DNA of 64,000 nt from UBA11740 sp049273695 (GTDB lineage: Bacteria > Acidobacteriota > Blastocatellia > Pyrinomonadales > Pyrinomonadaceae), in contig JBASRE010000036.1 of assembly GCA_049273695.1 (NCBI GenBank), forward strand, positions 124,001-188,000, in the 5' to 3' direction. The notes under the pieces were generated by a model. The model did no database searches. It saw only the letters and a program-made list of their open reading frames with translations, and had not been told where the DNA came from. Position 1 is the first letter of the stretch, and each line of letters starts with the position of its first letter. Positions 8,636 to 16,357 of this stretch are shown here, piece after piece. A program made the translations under genes and the position numbers.

Positions 8636-9763
8636 TCATTCATCGTCATCAAAACATGTATAGCAAACCCGCTTGATTGCTTCGTAGCCAAGCAGCTCGA
8701 TTTCGGGACTGAGATAGTCCGGCTGAGCGCGTTCCTCTCGCAGAAGATCAGTGCTGAGATACTTCTTGTTGTCGTCGGGAAACACGGTCGTGACGACAGC
8801 GTCGTTGCCCAACTCGTTCTGCACCATTAGCGCCCCGATGAAGTTCGCTCCCGATGAAATCCCAACCGCCAGGCCGAGACCGGCGGCGAGTTTCTGGGCC
8901 ATTAGGATCGCGTCGCCGTCATGCACGCTTACTACTGAATCAAGCTTCTCGAGTTGAAGGATCGAAGGAATGAACTCGTCCGAAATCCCTTGAATGCGAT
9001 GATGACCGATCTTGTGTCCGGTCGAGAGCGTTGGCGATTCAGCCGGCTGCAAAGGATGTAGCTTAATTGCCGGATTGCGCTGGCGGAGAAATTTCCCGGC
9101 GCCCATGATTGTGCCCCCAGTGCCGACTCCAGCTACGAAGGCATCCGGTTTGACGGATTTGAAAAAGAGTTGCCACCAGATTTCGGGCCCCGTCGTCGCT
9201 TCGTGGGCCTCGACGTTTGTGTGATTCGCGAACTGTGCCGGCAAAAAGACGTGTTGCTCTCTTTCGGCCAGCTCTTCAGTCATACGAATACTGCCGAGAA
9301 AGCCTCCCTGGTCTCTACTAACGGGAACCACTCTCGCACCCAGGCTCTCGATCAAAGCAACACGTTCCGGGCTCATCCAATCCGGCATGAAGATCACAAC
9401 TTTATGACCTAACGCACGGCCAATCGCGGCTAAAGAGATACCGGTGTTACCACTGGTCGCTTCAGCAATCGTGTCGCCCGAGTGAATGCTGCCTTCTTGA
9501 TAAGCCCTCTTGAGAATGTGAAACGCCATCCGGTCCTTAATGCTGCCAGTCATGTTGAGGTGCTCGGCCTTTGCATAGATGACTCGCTCTTTTCCCCGGA
9601 AGGTAAACCGAATCGCGAGCAAGGGCGTGTTGCCAATCATGTGCTTCAACTGTTTGAAGCGTGCGGGTGTCCTTCGTGTCGAGATTTTCGCGGACAGCAA
9701 AGGATCGATGTGCTTGATTAGAGATGCTTCTCGTTGCATGAGATCTATAGGTAGCGCCACCAT
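8636..9763 (-). CDS. PLP-dependent cysteine synthase family protein
   Basis: This 375-residue fold-type II PLP enzyme probably makes cysteine from an activated serine and sulfide, or is a related beta-synthase. The Schiff-base lysine is Lys76 in NMTGSIKDR, the substrate loop is TSGNTGI (103-109), and the phosphate loop is GVGTGGT. It is about 60 residues longer than ordinary CysK: an N-terminal extension of about 40 residues and a C-terminal tail ending in KRVCYTCFDDDE, whose CxxC could bind metal or act as a redox switch. There is no serine acetyltransferase nearby. The exact acceptor substrate is uncertain. Confidence 0.85.
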   Translation of the reverse strand: MVALPIDLMQREASLIKHIDPLLSAKISTRRTPARFKQLKHMIGNTPLLAIRFTFRGKERVIYAKAEHLNMTGSIKDRMAFHILKRAYQEGSIHSGDTIAEATSGNTGISLAAIGRALGHKVVIFMPDWMSPERVALIESLGARVVPVSRDQGGFLGSIRMTEELAEREQHVFLPAQFANHTNVEAHEATTGPEIWWQLFFKSVKPDAFVAGVGTGGTIMGAGKFLRQRNPAIKLHPLQPAESPTLSTGHKIGHHRIQGISDEFIPSILQLEKLDSVVSVHDGDAILMAQKLAAGLGLAVGISSGANFIGALMVQNELGNDAVVTTVFPDDNKKYLSTDLLREERAQPDYLSPEIELLGYEAIKRVCYTCFDDDE

Positions 9764-10038
9764 CGCGCTAAGTGCGCTTGAGTTCTCTTAGAGATGCGGA
9801 ACGTAAAGTCGCGCTTACGAAGAGGAGCAAAACTTATTCCGCCAGTCCAGGACCCTTACAAACATTGAATTTGCTGAAATGACAGAGAGGAGGTTGGTCC
9901 AATTGCGGAATATCGCCTGATGATTAAGGGATTATTCGCACTCGCAGTTCACGGATCGCCGAAATTCTGGGATTACGCTCCGGCACAACCGTTGCACAAA
10001 CCTCCTGCGGAGGCAGGGCTGCGACCCTGAAGAAGTCT

Positions 10039-10965
10039 ATGAAAATCGAGTGCATCCTTTGTCCAACGGACCTTTCGCCTGACTCCGACGAGGCGCTTCG
10101 TTATGCCATCGCGCTTTCGCGGGCATACAACGCTGAGCTATTACTTTTGCATTGCGACCTAAGCGGCGCTCAAACGTCATCCTATGATGAAAATGCCGAG
10201 ACCATCAGGAAGGCACTTCAAAAGCACTCTGGTTCTGAAGATCTGAATGGACTCGATTGGAAGAGCTTAGTCGTTACCTGTGATGACGCCGGCGAAGCAA
10301 TCTCGCGCGAGGCCGCCAGGTATTGCGTTGACCTAATCGTCATGCGGTCACGCAGACGGCCGCACCGCGCGGCGCTGTTGGGATCGACTGCCGAGTCGGT
10401 ATCTCGGAGCGCACCCTGCCCCGTCCTCGTCATGCACAGTGACGAACGCGATTGGGTAAGCAGCTCTGACACCAGGATCGAGTTGAAACGCGTACTCGTG
10501 GCTTACGATTTCTCCGATTACTCCGAATTGGCGCTTAACTATGCGTTGTCGTTCGCACAAGAGTATCAGTCTGAGTTGCATTTGCTTCACGTGTTGCCGC
10601 CTTTCACGCTAGATGAAACTGAAATTTCCTGGTATCCACTCGGACAGGAAGGCTCGTATCACCAGTCAGCGCGTCGTCTACAAAAGGCCGTTCCTCCCGA
10701 GGCGCACCTTTGGTGCGAAATCAAACACGCTGTCAGAGAGGGCCAGCCTTATCGCGAAATACTTCACTACGCAGAAAAGCACAAGATTGATCTCATTTGC
10801 CTTGGGGCACATGGGGCCGGTTTCGGTATGCAGACGCTGTTTGGATCGAATGTCGATCGAGTTTTACGTCAAGCGCCTTGCCCGGTATTGGTGACTCGCC
10901 CACTGAAGCCTTCAATGTCGTCAGTGCTTCAGGGTGAATTAGTGGTAACAGCAGCGGCCTTGTAA
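10039..10965 (+). CDS. Tandem universal stress protein (two Usp domains)
   Basis: The 308-residue cytosolic protein contains two Usp domains, about residues 1-145 and 150-295. The second domain keeps the ATP-binding loop G-x2-G-x9-GS (GAHG then GSN) and ends with APCPVLVTR. The first has a degenerate loop (SRRRPHRAALLGST), suggesting only one half binds nucleotide. Usp proteins support survival under starvation, redox or respiratory stress. A near-identical architecture occurs in the broken copy at 23289-24189, while the genes at 20579 and 29446 form a different subfamily. Membrane and split-barrel protein genes follow on the same strand. Confidence 0.9.
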   Translation: MKIECILCPTDLSPDSDEALRYAIALSRAYNAELLLLHCDLSGAQTSSYDENAETIRKALQKHSGSEDLNGLDWKSLVVTCDDAGEAISREAARYCVDLIVMRSRRRPHRAALLGSTAESVSRSAPCPVLVMHSDERDWVSSSDTRIELKRVLVAYDFSDYSELALNYALSFAQEYQSELHLLHVLPPFTLDETEISWYPLGQEGSYHQSARRLQKAVPPEAHLWCEIKHAVREGQPYREILHYAEKHKIDLICLGAHGAGFGMQTLFGSNVDRVLRQAPCPVLVTRPLKPSMSSVLQGELVVTAAAL

Positions 10966-11037
10966 GAACGTGAGTTGATTAAGTGAAAGTTCCGGGCTTA
11001 ACCCATGGAAGTGGTATGGGAAAGGAACGATGATTCA

Positions 11038-11457
11038 ATGAGCGCTGAGATTCAAATTCACAATCCGGTACAAATCCTTAAGGCAGCGGGATTGTACTTC
11101 GGCATTGTGTTCAGCGCTGGGCTCGTTTTCGGAATAATTCGGGTGCTTTGGGTGGTGCCGCACTTGGGGGTACGGAACGCCGAATTGCTCGAGCACCCGT
11201 TAATGCTATTGGTCATCTTCGTGACCGCGAATTGGGTTGTGCGTGACGTCAGAGGGCAAAGCAGCGTCGCACTGGCAATTGGCTTCACTGCCTTCGGTGT
11301 GTTGCTTCTTGCTGAAGTGTTTGTGGCTCTGTTCGCTCAGCCCAATCGGGCGGGCGATGCGGTATCAGGTATAGCGTACTTCGCGATGCTTGCGCTGTTT
11401 GCTCTCATGCCATGGCTGCTATCAACGTGGAAAACTCACAGAGCCAGGAGGGATTGA
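11038..11457 (+). CDS. Four-helix membrane protein of unknown function
   Basis: The 139-residue product has four hydrophobic segments with short loops and a basic C-terminus (KTHRARRD), so it sits in the cytoplasmic membrane with the tail probably inside. I recognise no functional motif. The ATG at 11038 has an AAAGGA site 11 bases upstream; an in-frame ATG at 11005 has no obvious ribosome-binding site. The stop is two bases before the start of the next gene, so it is very likely in one transcript with the FMN split-barrel protein, downstream of the stress protein. Confidence 0.7.
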   Translation: MSAEIQIHNPVQILKAAGLYFGIVFSAGLVFGIIRVLWVVPHLGVRNAELLEHPLMLLVIFVTANWVVRDVRGQSSVALAIGFTAFGVLLLAEVFVALFAQPNRAGDAVSGIAYFAMLALFALMPWLLSTWKTHRARRD

Positions 11458-11458
11458 C

Positions 11459-11893
11459 GTGCTAAAGGTTGAAGACATGACATCGGCTGAAATGCACTCG
11501 CTGCTGCAAACAGTAGGCTTTGGACATCTGGGATGCTCGCAGAACGGCAGGCCATATGTAGTTCCGATGCACTACGCATATGACGGCAAGGAACTATTCT
11601 TTTTCACTACCGAAGGCATGAAGACGCAATTCATGAAGGGCAATCCCGAGGTTTGCCTGCAGGTCGAAGACGTCCGCGACAGCTCGCACTGGCGGAGCGT
11701 GATGGTAATAGGTCGCGCAGAGCGCCTGACTAAGCGCGAGGAAACGGAGCGCGCCATGCAAGTAATTACTGAACGCAATCCATCTCTCACGCCAGCTATC
11801 AGTGCAACTCAAATGGACGCTTGGGGCCGCGCCGTCGATATAGCGCTTTACCGCATTCAGCCGGCAATAATTGACGGTCGAAAAACTGTCTGA
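11459..11893 (+). CDS. Pyridoxamine 5'-phosphate oxidase-like FMN-binding split-barrel protein
   Basis: This 144-residue protein has the single split-barrel fold of the PPOX-like family: an N-terminal helix (TSAEMHSLLQTVGFGHLGC), the strand pair with RPYVVPMHYAYDGKELFFFTTEG, and the later VMVIGRAERL strand. Members bind FMN, F420 or haem and act as reductases or stress-related redox proteins. The start is a GTG at 11459 with an AGGAGG site 7 bases before it; the frame runs further upstream without a better start. It has a paralogue at 22729-23277, also beside a stress protein gene. The cofactor cannot be chosen from sequence alone. Confidence 0.85.
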   Translation: MLKVEDMTSAEMHSLLQTVGFGHLGCSQNGRPYVVPMHYAYDGKELFFFTTEGMKTQFMKGNPEVCLQVEDVRDSSHWRSVMVIGRAERLTKREETERAMQVITERNPSLTPAISATQMDAWGRAVDIALYRIQPAIIDGRKTV

Positions 11894-12373
11894 CAGCCCA
11901 CTACCTTGGTAGAACCTATGGAAGATGGGGCTAAACATTAGTCCGCGCGACGTGTGGACACTGTCGCTTGGCCAGCTGAAAGAATCAAATGAACGTAAGA
12001 CAATCGCCGGCGAGTTGAGAACTCGCAAGCCGCCATTTGCTTCAACAGATCGAAGAGCTGCGCGAAACCCCGGAAGTAAACATCAATCGGAAAGTCGCTA
12101 CCGACGCGCTGTTGCTATCGATGCCGACCGTTTAGGACCTCCAACGCGCCGAATTCTCCGATGCAAACGTTCATACGTCCGTCGGTTTCTGTCACCGTTG
12201 CAAACGCGGAACCGGTCGCGAAATATTGACACTAGTGATTTCTGAGTTATAAGCTTCGCCCGTCGTAAAGGCTCGAACGGTTTCCTACCTCGCAAAAAAC
12301 CGCGAACGTGAGCATTCCACAGTCAAAATACCGACAGGGCGATTAGAGCCCCCAGGCAAGTCGGAGGATCGCC
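11894..12373 (+). other. 480-base stretch without a convincing gene; possible coding remnant
   Basis: A 106-codon ORF at 11925-12245 has an arginine-rich, unlikely protein composition and no ribosome-binding site. In another frame, about 12039-12136 reads like a decayed helical protein (LQQIEELRETPEVNINRKVA) before a stop. This could be the remains of a gene, but I cannot assign a family. No terminator hairpin or strong promoter was identified. Confidence 0.3.
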
Positions 12374-12946
12374 ATGGCAACCCGGAGCATCTACCTTCTA
12401 GCCCTTTTCTTATTAACGATATTGTCGATTGAGCTGTCGGCGCAGCAGCGATGGCGACTCGCGACAGCTCGCGAATTGCAAATTGCTCGCGCCATTGATT
12501 CGGCCTACAAGGCTGAACTTCCGCGTGCTTCCCGGCCGGGGCCTCCCGGACTCTTTTATCGCAAGGTTAGGGATTTGCCGCGAGACATCATGAAAGATCT
12601 TCGCGAGCGCCTGGTGGACTTCATCGATACCGAGAATAGTCTGGAAAACCCGCAGTCGCGCCGGTTTGATATCGAAATCGATGGCGTTTCCGTTAAAGAC
12701 TACGCGCCGCGGATTGTCTCGCGCGTCGTCCCCGTATTTCATCAACCGTGGTTGAAGGAAGGCGTACACAAGATTCGGATCACGCGCCGTTCGCTAAAGC
12801 GTCTCGTTTATGACGGAGAAATTCTGGTTAACAACATCGACAGAGTCTCAGTGAACCTGGGTCGGTGCGAAGCCCAAACCGACCCGTGCGCGGTAACCGT
12901 CAAGAAAGGAACCGAGGTCATCTTCCGCGGCTCATCCGGGCCTTAA
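12374..12946 (+). CDS. Exported protein of unknown function
   Basis: The 190-residue product begins with a clear signal peptide (hydrophobic core YLLALFLLTILSI, cleavage near LSAQQ). The mature part is basic and mixed alpha/beta with no recognised domain; two cysteines near the C-terminus (CEAQTDPC) may form a disulfide. It is the first of three plus-strand exported-protein genes and ends 49 bases before the first of two tandem paralogues. Nothing in the sequence suggests an enzyme. Confidence 0.75.
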   Translation: MATRSIYLLALFLLTILSIELSAQQRWRLATARELQIARAIDSAYKAELPRASRPGPPGLFYRKVRDLPRDIMKDLRERLVDFIDTENSLENPQSRRFDIEIDGVSVKDYAPRIVSRVVPVFHQPWLKEGVHKIRITRRSLKRLVYDGEILVNNIDRVSVNLGRCEAQTDPCAVTVKKGTEVIFRGSSGP

Positions 12947-12995
12947 TGCCATTCGGATCTACAGTATCTCGCTCAAATGAATCGAGGTTTCGCAA

Positions 12996-13745
12996 ATGCG
13001 CTTCTTACGTGCAGTCAACATTCGCGCGGCTCTGCTCTTGATATTGTCCCTCGCTGGGCCGCTAGTAGTCCTAACGTGGGCACAGGAGCAAACCTCAGCA
13101 GACCAGATTATTGATGGTGTAAAGGTACCAAAAGGCGTAACCAGGGAGGCTGTCGAAGCGCGTAAGAAATCCGCCGAAATCATAATCAGTAACTACAAGC
13201 GCTACCTTGAACTGAGGGAAGTGGTTAGGCAAAAAACTGAGAAGGGCGAGGCGCTAACCTCCGAAGAAACGGAAGTCCATAAGATCAAGAAGAAGTTTGA
13301 GTTGGACGCGTGGATCGATACGCGAAAGAAGAAGGAAGGGTTCACTGTTATTGTCGTCGGCCACACGGATGTTTTTAATAACGTTCAGACGACCACACCA
13401 CCGCCGGAAACCCCCGACGAGGAATTTGAACACGAGATAACGATTAAGGTCCATGAACCAAGCCATGTGGAAGGCAACAAGAAACGTGCTGAGCGGGCCG
13501 GTCTTCCTTGGGAGGAAGTGGTGGAACTCGGGAAGATCGTTAAGAAATACGAGGCCAACACTTTAACGGACGAGGAATATGAGTACTACAAGATTAGGAA
13601 GCCCAAGTTCGTGCAGTATCTCGCATTTTGCGGTGATCCCGTCGAGAGCGCCCTGGAGGAGATTGGCGAGTATGAAGCCGAAAACAGGGTTCGTGACAAG
13701 GTTCTGAAGACGCTGACAAGCGCAGGGACGCGGCATCGGGATTGA
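12996..13745 (+). CDS. Exported protein, tandem paralogue copy 1
   Basis: This 249-residue protein has a signal peptide (core ALLLILSLAGPLVVL, cleavage near WAQE) and a highly charged, mostly helical mature region. The central segment VGHTDVFNNVQTTTPPP and the C-terminal ESALEEIGEYEAENRVRDKV are strongly conserved in the next gene, marking a recent duplication. No known domain is recognised. The start at 12996 follows a GAGG motif in a 5' leader that is itself almost identical to the leader of copy 2, so leader and gene were duplicated together. Confidence 0.75.
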   Translation: MRFLRAVNIRAALLLILSLAGPLVVLTWAQEQTSADQIIDGVKVPKGVTREAVEARKKSAEIIISNYKRYLELREVVRQKTEKGEALTSEETEVHKIKKKFELDAWIDTRKKKEGFTVIVVGHTDVFNNVQTTTPPPETPDEEFEHEITIKVHEPSHVEGNKKRAERAGLPWEEVVELGKIVKKYEANTLTDEEYEYYKIRKPKFVQYLAFCGDPVESALEEIGEYEAENRVRDKVLKTLTSAGTRHRD

Positions 13746-13809
13746 GATACGCGCTTGCCAACTCAGCTCGGCCTTGATGGGACTGGCTCAAATGAATCGA
13801 GGTTTCCCA

Positions 13810-14568
13810 ATGCTCTTGTTAAGTTCGGTGAATCGCCGCGCGCTGCTGCTGCTTATGTTGTCGCTGGCTGGGCCACTTGCGGTCACAGCGTCGGGACAGG
13901 AGCAGACCTCAGCAGACCAGATTATTGACGGTGCAAGGGTACCTAAAGGCGTAACCAGGGCCTTTGTCGAAGCCGGCAAGCAGTTCGCCGAAGAAATGAT
14001 CCGGAACTACAAACGCTACCTCGAACTGAAGGAAACCGCTAAGCAGAGAAAACAAAAGGGCGAGGCGCTAACCACGGAAGAAACGGAAGTCGATGCGATC
14101 AAGACCTACGCCGAACTGGACCAGTGGATCGCGAAGCAGAAGCGGAAGGAAGGCCACAACCTTGTTCCCGCCGGTCATACGGATGTTTTTAATAACGTGC
14201 AGACGACCACGCCACCGCCGAAAACTCCGGACGAGGAATTTGAAGACGAGCTAACGTGGAAGATCCATGAACCTAGTCATGTGGCGGGCAATTTGGAACG
14301 CGCTGAGTGGGTCGTGCTTACCTGGGACGAAGTCGAGAAGCTCGGTAAGATTAAAGCGAAAAAAGACGCCGACGAAGCTTTGACGAAGGAAGAAAATGAT
14401 TACTTCACGGAGAGGGAGTCACGATGGCAGGATTATCTCAAACTTTGTGATGATCCCGTCGAAAGCGCACTGGAAGAGATAGCAGAGTACGAAGCCGAAA
14501 ACAGGGTGCGTGACAAAGTTCTCAAGACTATGTCAAGCGCAGGACCGCGACGCCGCCGGTTCGAGTGA
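13810..14568 (+). CDS. Exported protein, tandem paralogue copy 2
   Basis: This 252-residue product parallels copy 1 throughout: signal peptide, then SADQIIDGARVPKGVTR, the GHTDVFNNVQTTTPPP segment, EPSHVAGN, and the C-terminal DPVESALEEIAEYEAENRVR. The ATG at 13810 matches the start position of copy 1; in-frame ATGs at 13774 and 13789 lie in the duplicated leader. Between conserved blocks the copies differ mostly at charged surface residues, consistent with divergence after duplication. It ends 40 bases from the convergent exported coiled-coil gene. Function unknown. Confidence 0.75.
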   Translation: MLLLSSVNRRALLLLMLSLAGPLAVTASGQEQTSADQIIDGARVPKGVTRAFVEAGKQFAEEMIRNYKRYLELKETAKQRKQKGEALTTEETEVDAIKTYAELDQWIAKQKRKEGHNLVPAGHTDVFNNVQTTTPPPKTPDEEFEDELTWKIHEPSHVAGNLERAEWVVLTWDEVEKLGKIKAKKDADEALTKEENDYFTERESRWQDYLKLCDDPVESALEEIAEYEAENRVRDKVLKTMSSAGPRRRRFE

Positions 14569-14608
14569 TAACGCCTCGTGGCCAGCACAACACTTCTCTG
14601 GCCACAGG

Positions 14609-16303
14609 TCATTTCGATTTTTGCCCTTCAGTAAGACGGTGCAGTTCTTCAATTTTCGATTTGAAATCGCGCAGAACCTCGCACATCTGCCAGGTTTTTT
14701 CTCGGGCCTCGTCTTCGGTGTAGTTCTTTCTGGTTTTGGGGTTTGTCATTCCCATCAGCCTTGCTTCCGTGGCCCGTCGGCCGCCCTCGGTGCACGGATT
14801 AAGCAAAACGCCGAGATTCTTATAACTCACGCCGATGAGCTTTATGTAATCTTCCGGGATCTCGCCAATGCTTCCAGTCACGCTTTGCAGGAAGTCACGT
14901 ACCGTTCGCCCTGTAACCTTCTGGACAAAATCAAAAAAGAAATCGGTTGCGCCGGGAATGTCCTTGTAATCGAGGCTGTACTTAATTAGCTCAAGCTTGT
15001 TGATGTTATCGATCAGGTAAGCAAGATGCTCTTGTCGCTCTTTGGCGTTTTTCTCAGCGGTTAGCCGCCGCTCTTCGTCTTCTTTTCGCTTCTTCTCGGC
15101 GGCCGCTGCCGCAGCGGCGGCTTTTGCATCAGCCGCGGCCTTGGCTTCCTCGAGCTTGCGGCATTCCTCTTTTACCTTCTTCTCGCAATCGTCGAGTTTC
15201 TTTCGCGCGGCGTCAGCCTCCTTCTTCGCCGTGTCGGCTTTCTTTTGCGCGGCGTCAGCGTCGGCTTTGGCTTTATCGGCTGCGGCGCGCGCTTGGTCAG
15301 CGGCAGCTTTGGCTTTCTCTGCCTCTTTTTTTAGTTCTGCTTCTTTGGCGAGTCGCTCTTCTCTCGCCTTTCGTAAGGCGTCGGCGCCCGAAAGCGCCTC
15401 CCGTTGCTTCTGGTGCTCCTCGGCGGAAATCTTTCCCGCCTGCCATTCACCAAACAACGCGTCACGTTTCTTGTCGAGCCATTCGCTGTCGGCTTGATCG
15501 AAAGTCTCACCGTCAGCGGTAATCTTTCCGCCTGAATTTGGCTGCGCGGCACGTGCTGCTTTGTCGGCTGCTTCTTTGGCAGCTTTGGCGTCCCTCTCTG
15601 CCTGTTCGGCGCGAGCCTTCGCGTCGTCTGCTTCCTTTTGTGCGGCGTCGGCTGCGGCTTGCTTCTCCTGGGCAATTAGCCTCAGCTTTTCGCAATCCTC
15701 TTTGAGCGCAGCGCATGGATCCTGATTCGAAGTCGGAACGATCGGCAGCAGCGGCGTGCCGGGGTTCCCGCCTTGCGTTGGAGTTTGACTGGGTGTACCT
15801 GCAGTCGGCGGTTGAGTCGTGGGTGGTACATTCGTGGGCGTCGTCGGCGCACCTGAAGTTCCAGGCGGTTGACCTGACCCAGGTGGCTGAGGCCCAGGTG
15901 GTTGACCTGCTCCCGGCGGCGCCGCCGTCACGGTCAGAACAACCTGCAATACTTCTCTATCCTGCGTGCAGGTCGGTTCGCTTTTGCAACTCACGCAATT
16001 GACCAGAACCTGTCCCTTATAGACACCCAGCTCCAAGTTTCGAGTGTCGAACTTGACGGGTACGACTTGCGTCTGGCCGCCTTTGACATTGGCTTGGTTT
16101 GCCGAAAGTTGCAGGAACGGCACGTTCTGCAATTGAATGTGGAATTGATGAGGTTGCTTGCAGCGATTGGCGACCGTCAGCGTGCTGTCGGCGACCGTGT
16201 TCGCATGCATCGTCACGTTCCAGGGTGCGGACGCGGGTGGCTGCGCAATGACAGTGGCGCAAACGGTTAGAACAAAGAACGCGCAAACTAGAAATCGGGT
16301 CAT
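14609..16303 (-). CDS. Exported protein with proline/threonine linker and Ala/Lys/Glu coiled coil
   Basis: The 564-residue protein starts at ATG 16303, preceded by GGAGAAAC; the frame is open 14 codons further upstream. Its regions in order are a signal peptide (cleavage near VIAQP), a beta-rich domain to about residue 130 with a Cys-rich turn (VNCVSCKSEPTC), a Pro/Gly/Thr-rich linker (about 130-195), a long Ala/Lys/Glu coiled coil (about 205-430) and a globular helical C-terminus. The linker and coil suggest an extended periplasmic or surface spacer. It lies 54 bases downstream of another exported protein on the same strand, so they probably form an operon. No enzymatic motif is seen. Confidence 0.8.
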   Translation of the reverse strand: MTRFLVCAFFVLTVCATVIAQPPASAPWNVTMHANTVADSTLTVANRCKQPHQFHIQLQNVPFLQLSANQANVKGGQTQVVPVKFDTRNLELGVYKGQVLVNCVSCKSEPTCTQDREVLQVVLTVTAAPPGAGQPPGPQPPGSGQPPGTSGAPTTPTNVPPTTQPPTAGTPSQTPTQGGNPGTPLLPIVPTSNQDPCAALKEDCEKLRLIAQEKQAAADAAQKEADDAKARAEQAERDAKAAKEAADKAARAAQPNSGGKITADGETFDQADSEWLDKKRDALFGEWQAGKISAEEHQKQREALSGADALRKAREERLAKEAELKKEAEKAKAAADQARAAADKAKADADAAQKKADTAKKEADAARKKLDDCEKKVKEECRKLEEAKAAADAKAAAAAAAAEKKRKEDEERRLTAEKNAKERQEHLAYLIDNINKLELIKYSLDYKDIPGATDFFFDFVQKVTGRTVRDFLQSVTGSIGEIPEDYIKLIGVSYKNLGVLLNPCTEGGRRATEARLMGMTNPKTRKNYTEDEAREKTWQMCEVLRDFKSKIEELHRLTEGQKSK

Positions 16304-16357
16304 TGTTTCTCCTCGATAATCTGCAAGCGGAGCAGTTTGCCTCACCGAGTAGGCAAG

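Noticed and set aside
11925..12245. 106-codon plus-strand ORF
   Set aside because: Arg-rich composition, no ribosome-binding site and a competing remnant in another frame.
15042..15497. Plus-strand ORF rich in Ala and Ser
   Set aside because: It is the reverse-frame shadow of the Ala/Lys/Glu coiled-coil region of the exported protein at 14609-16303.
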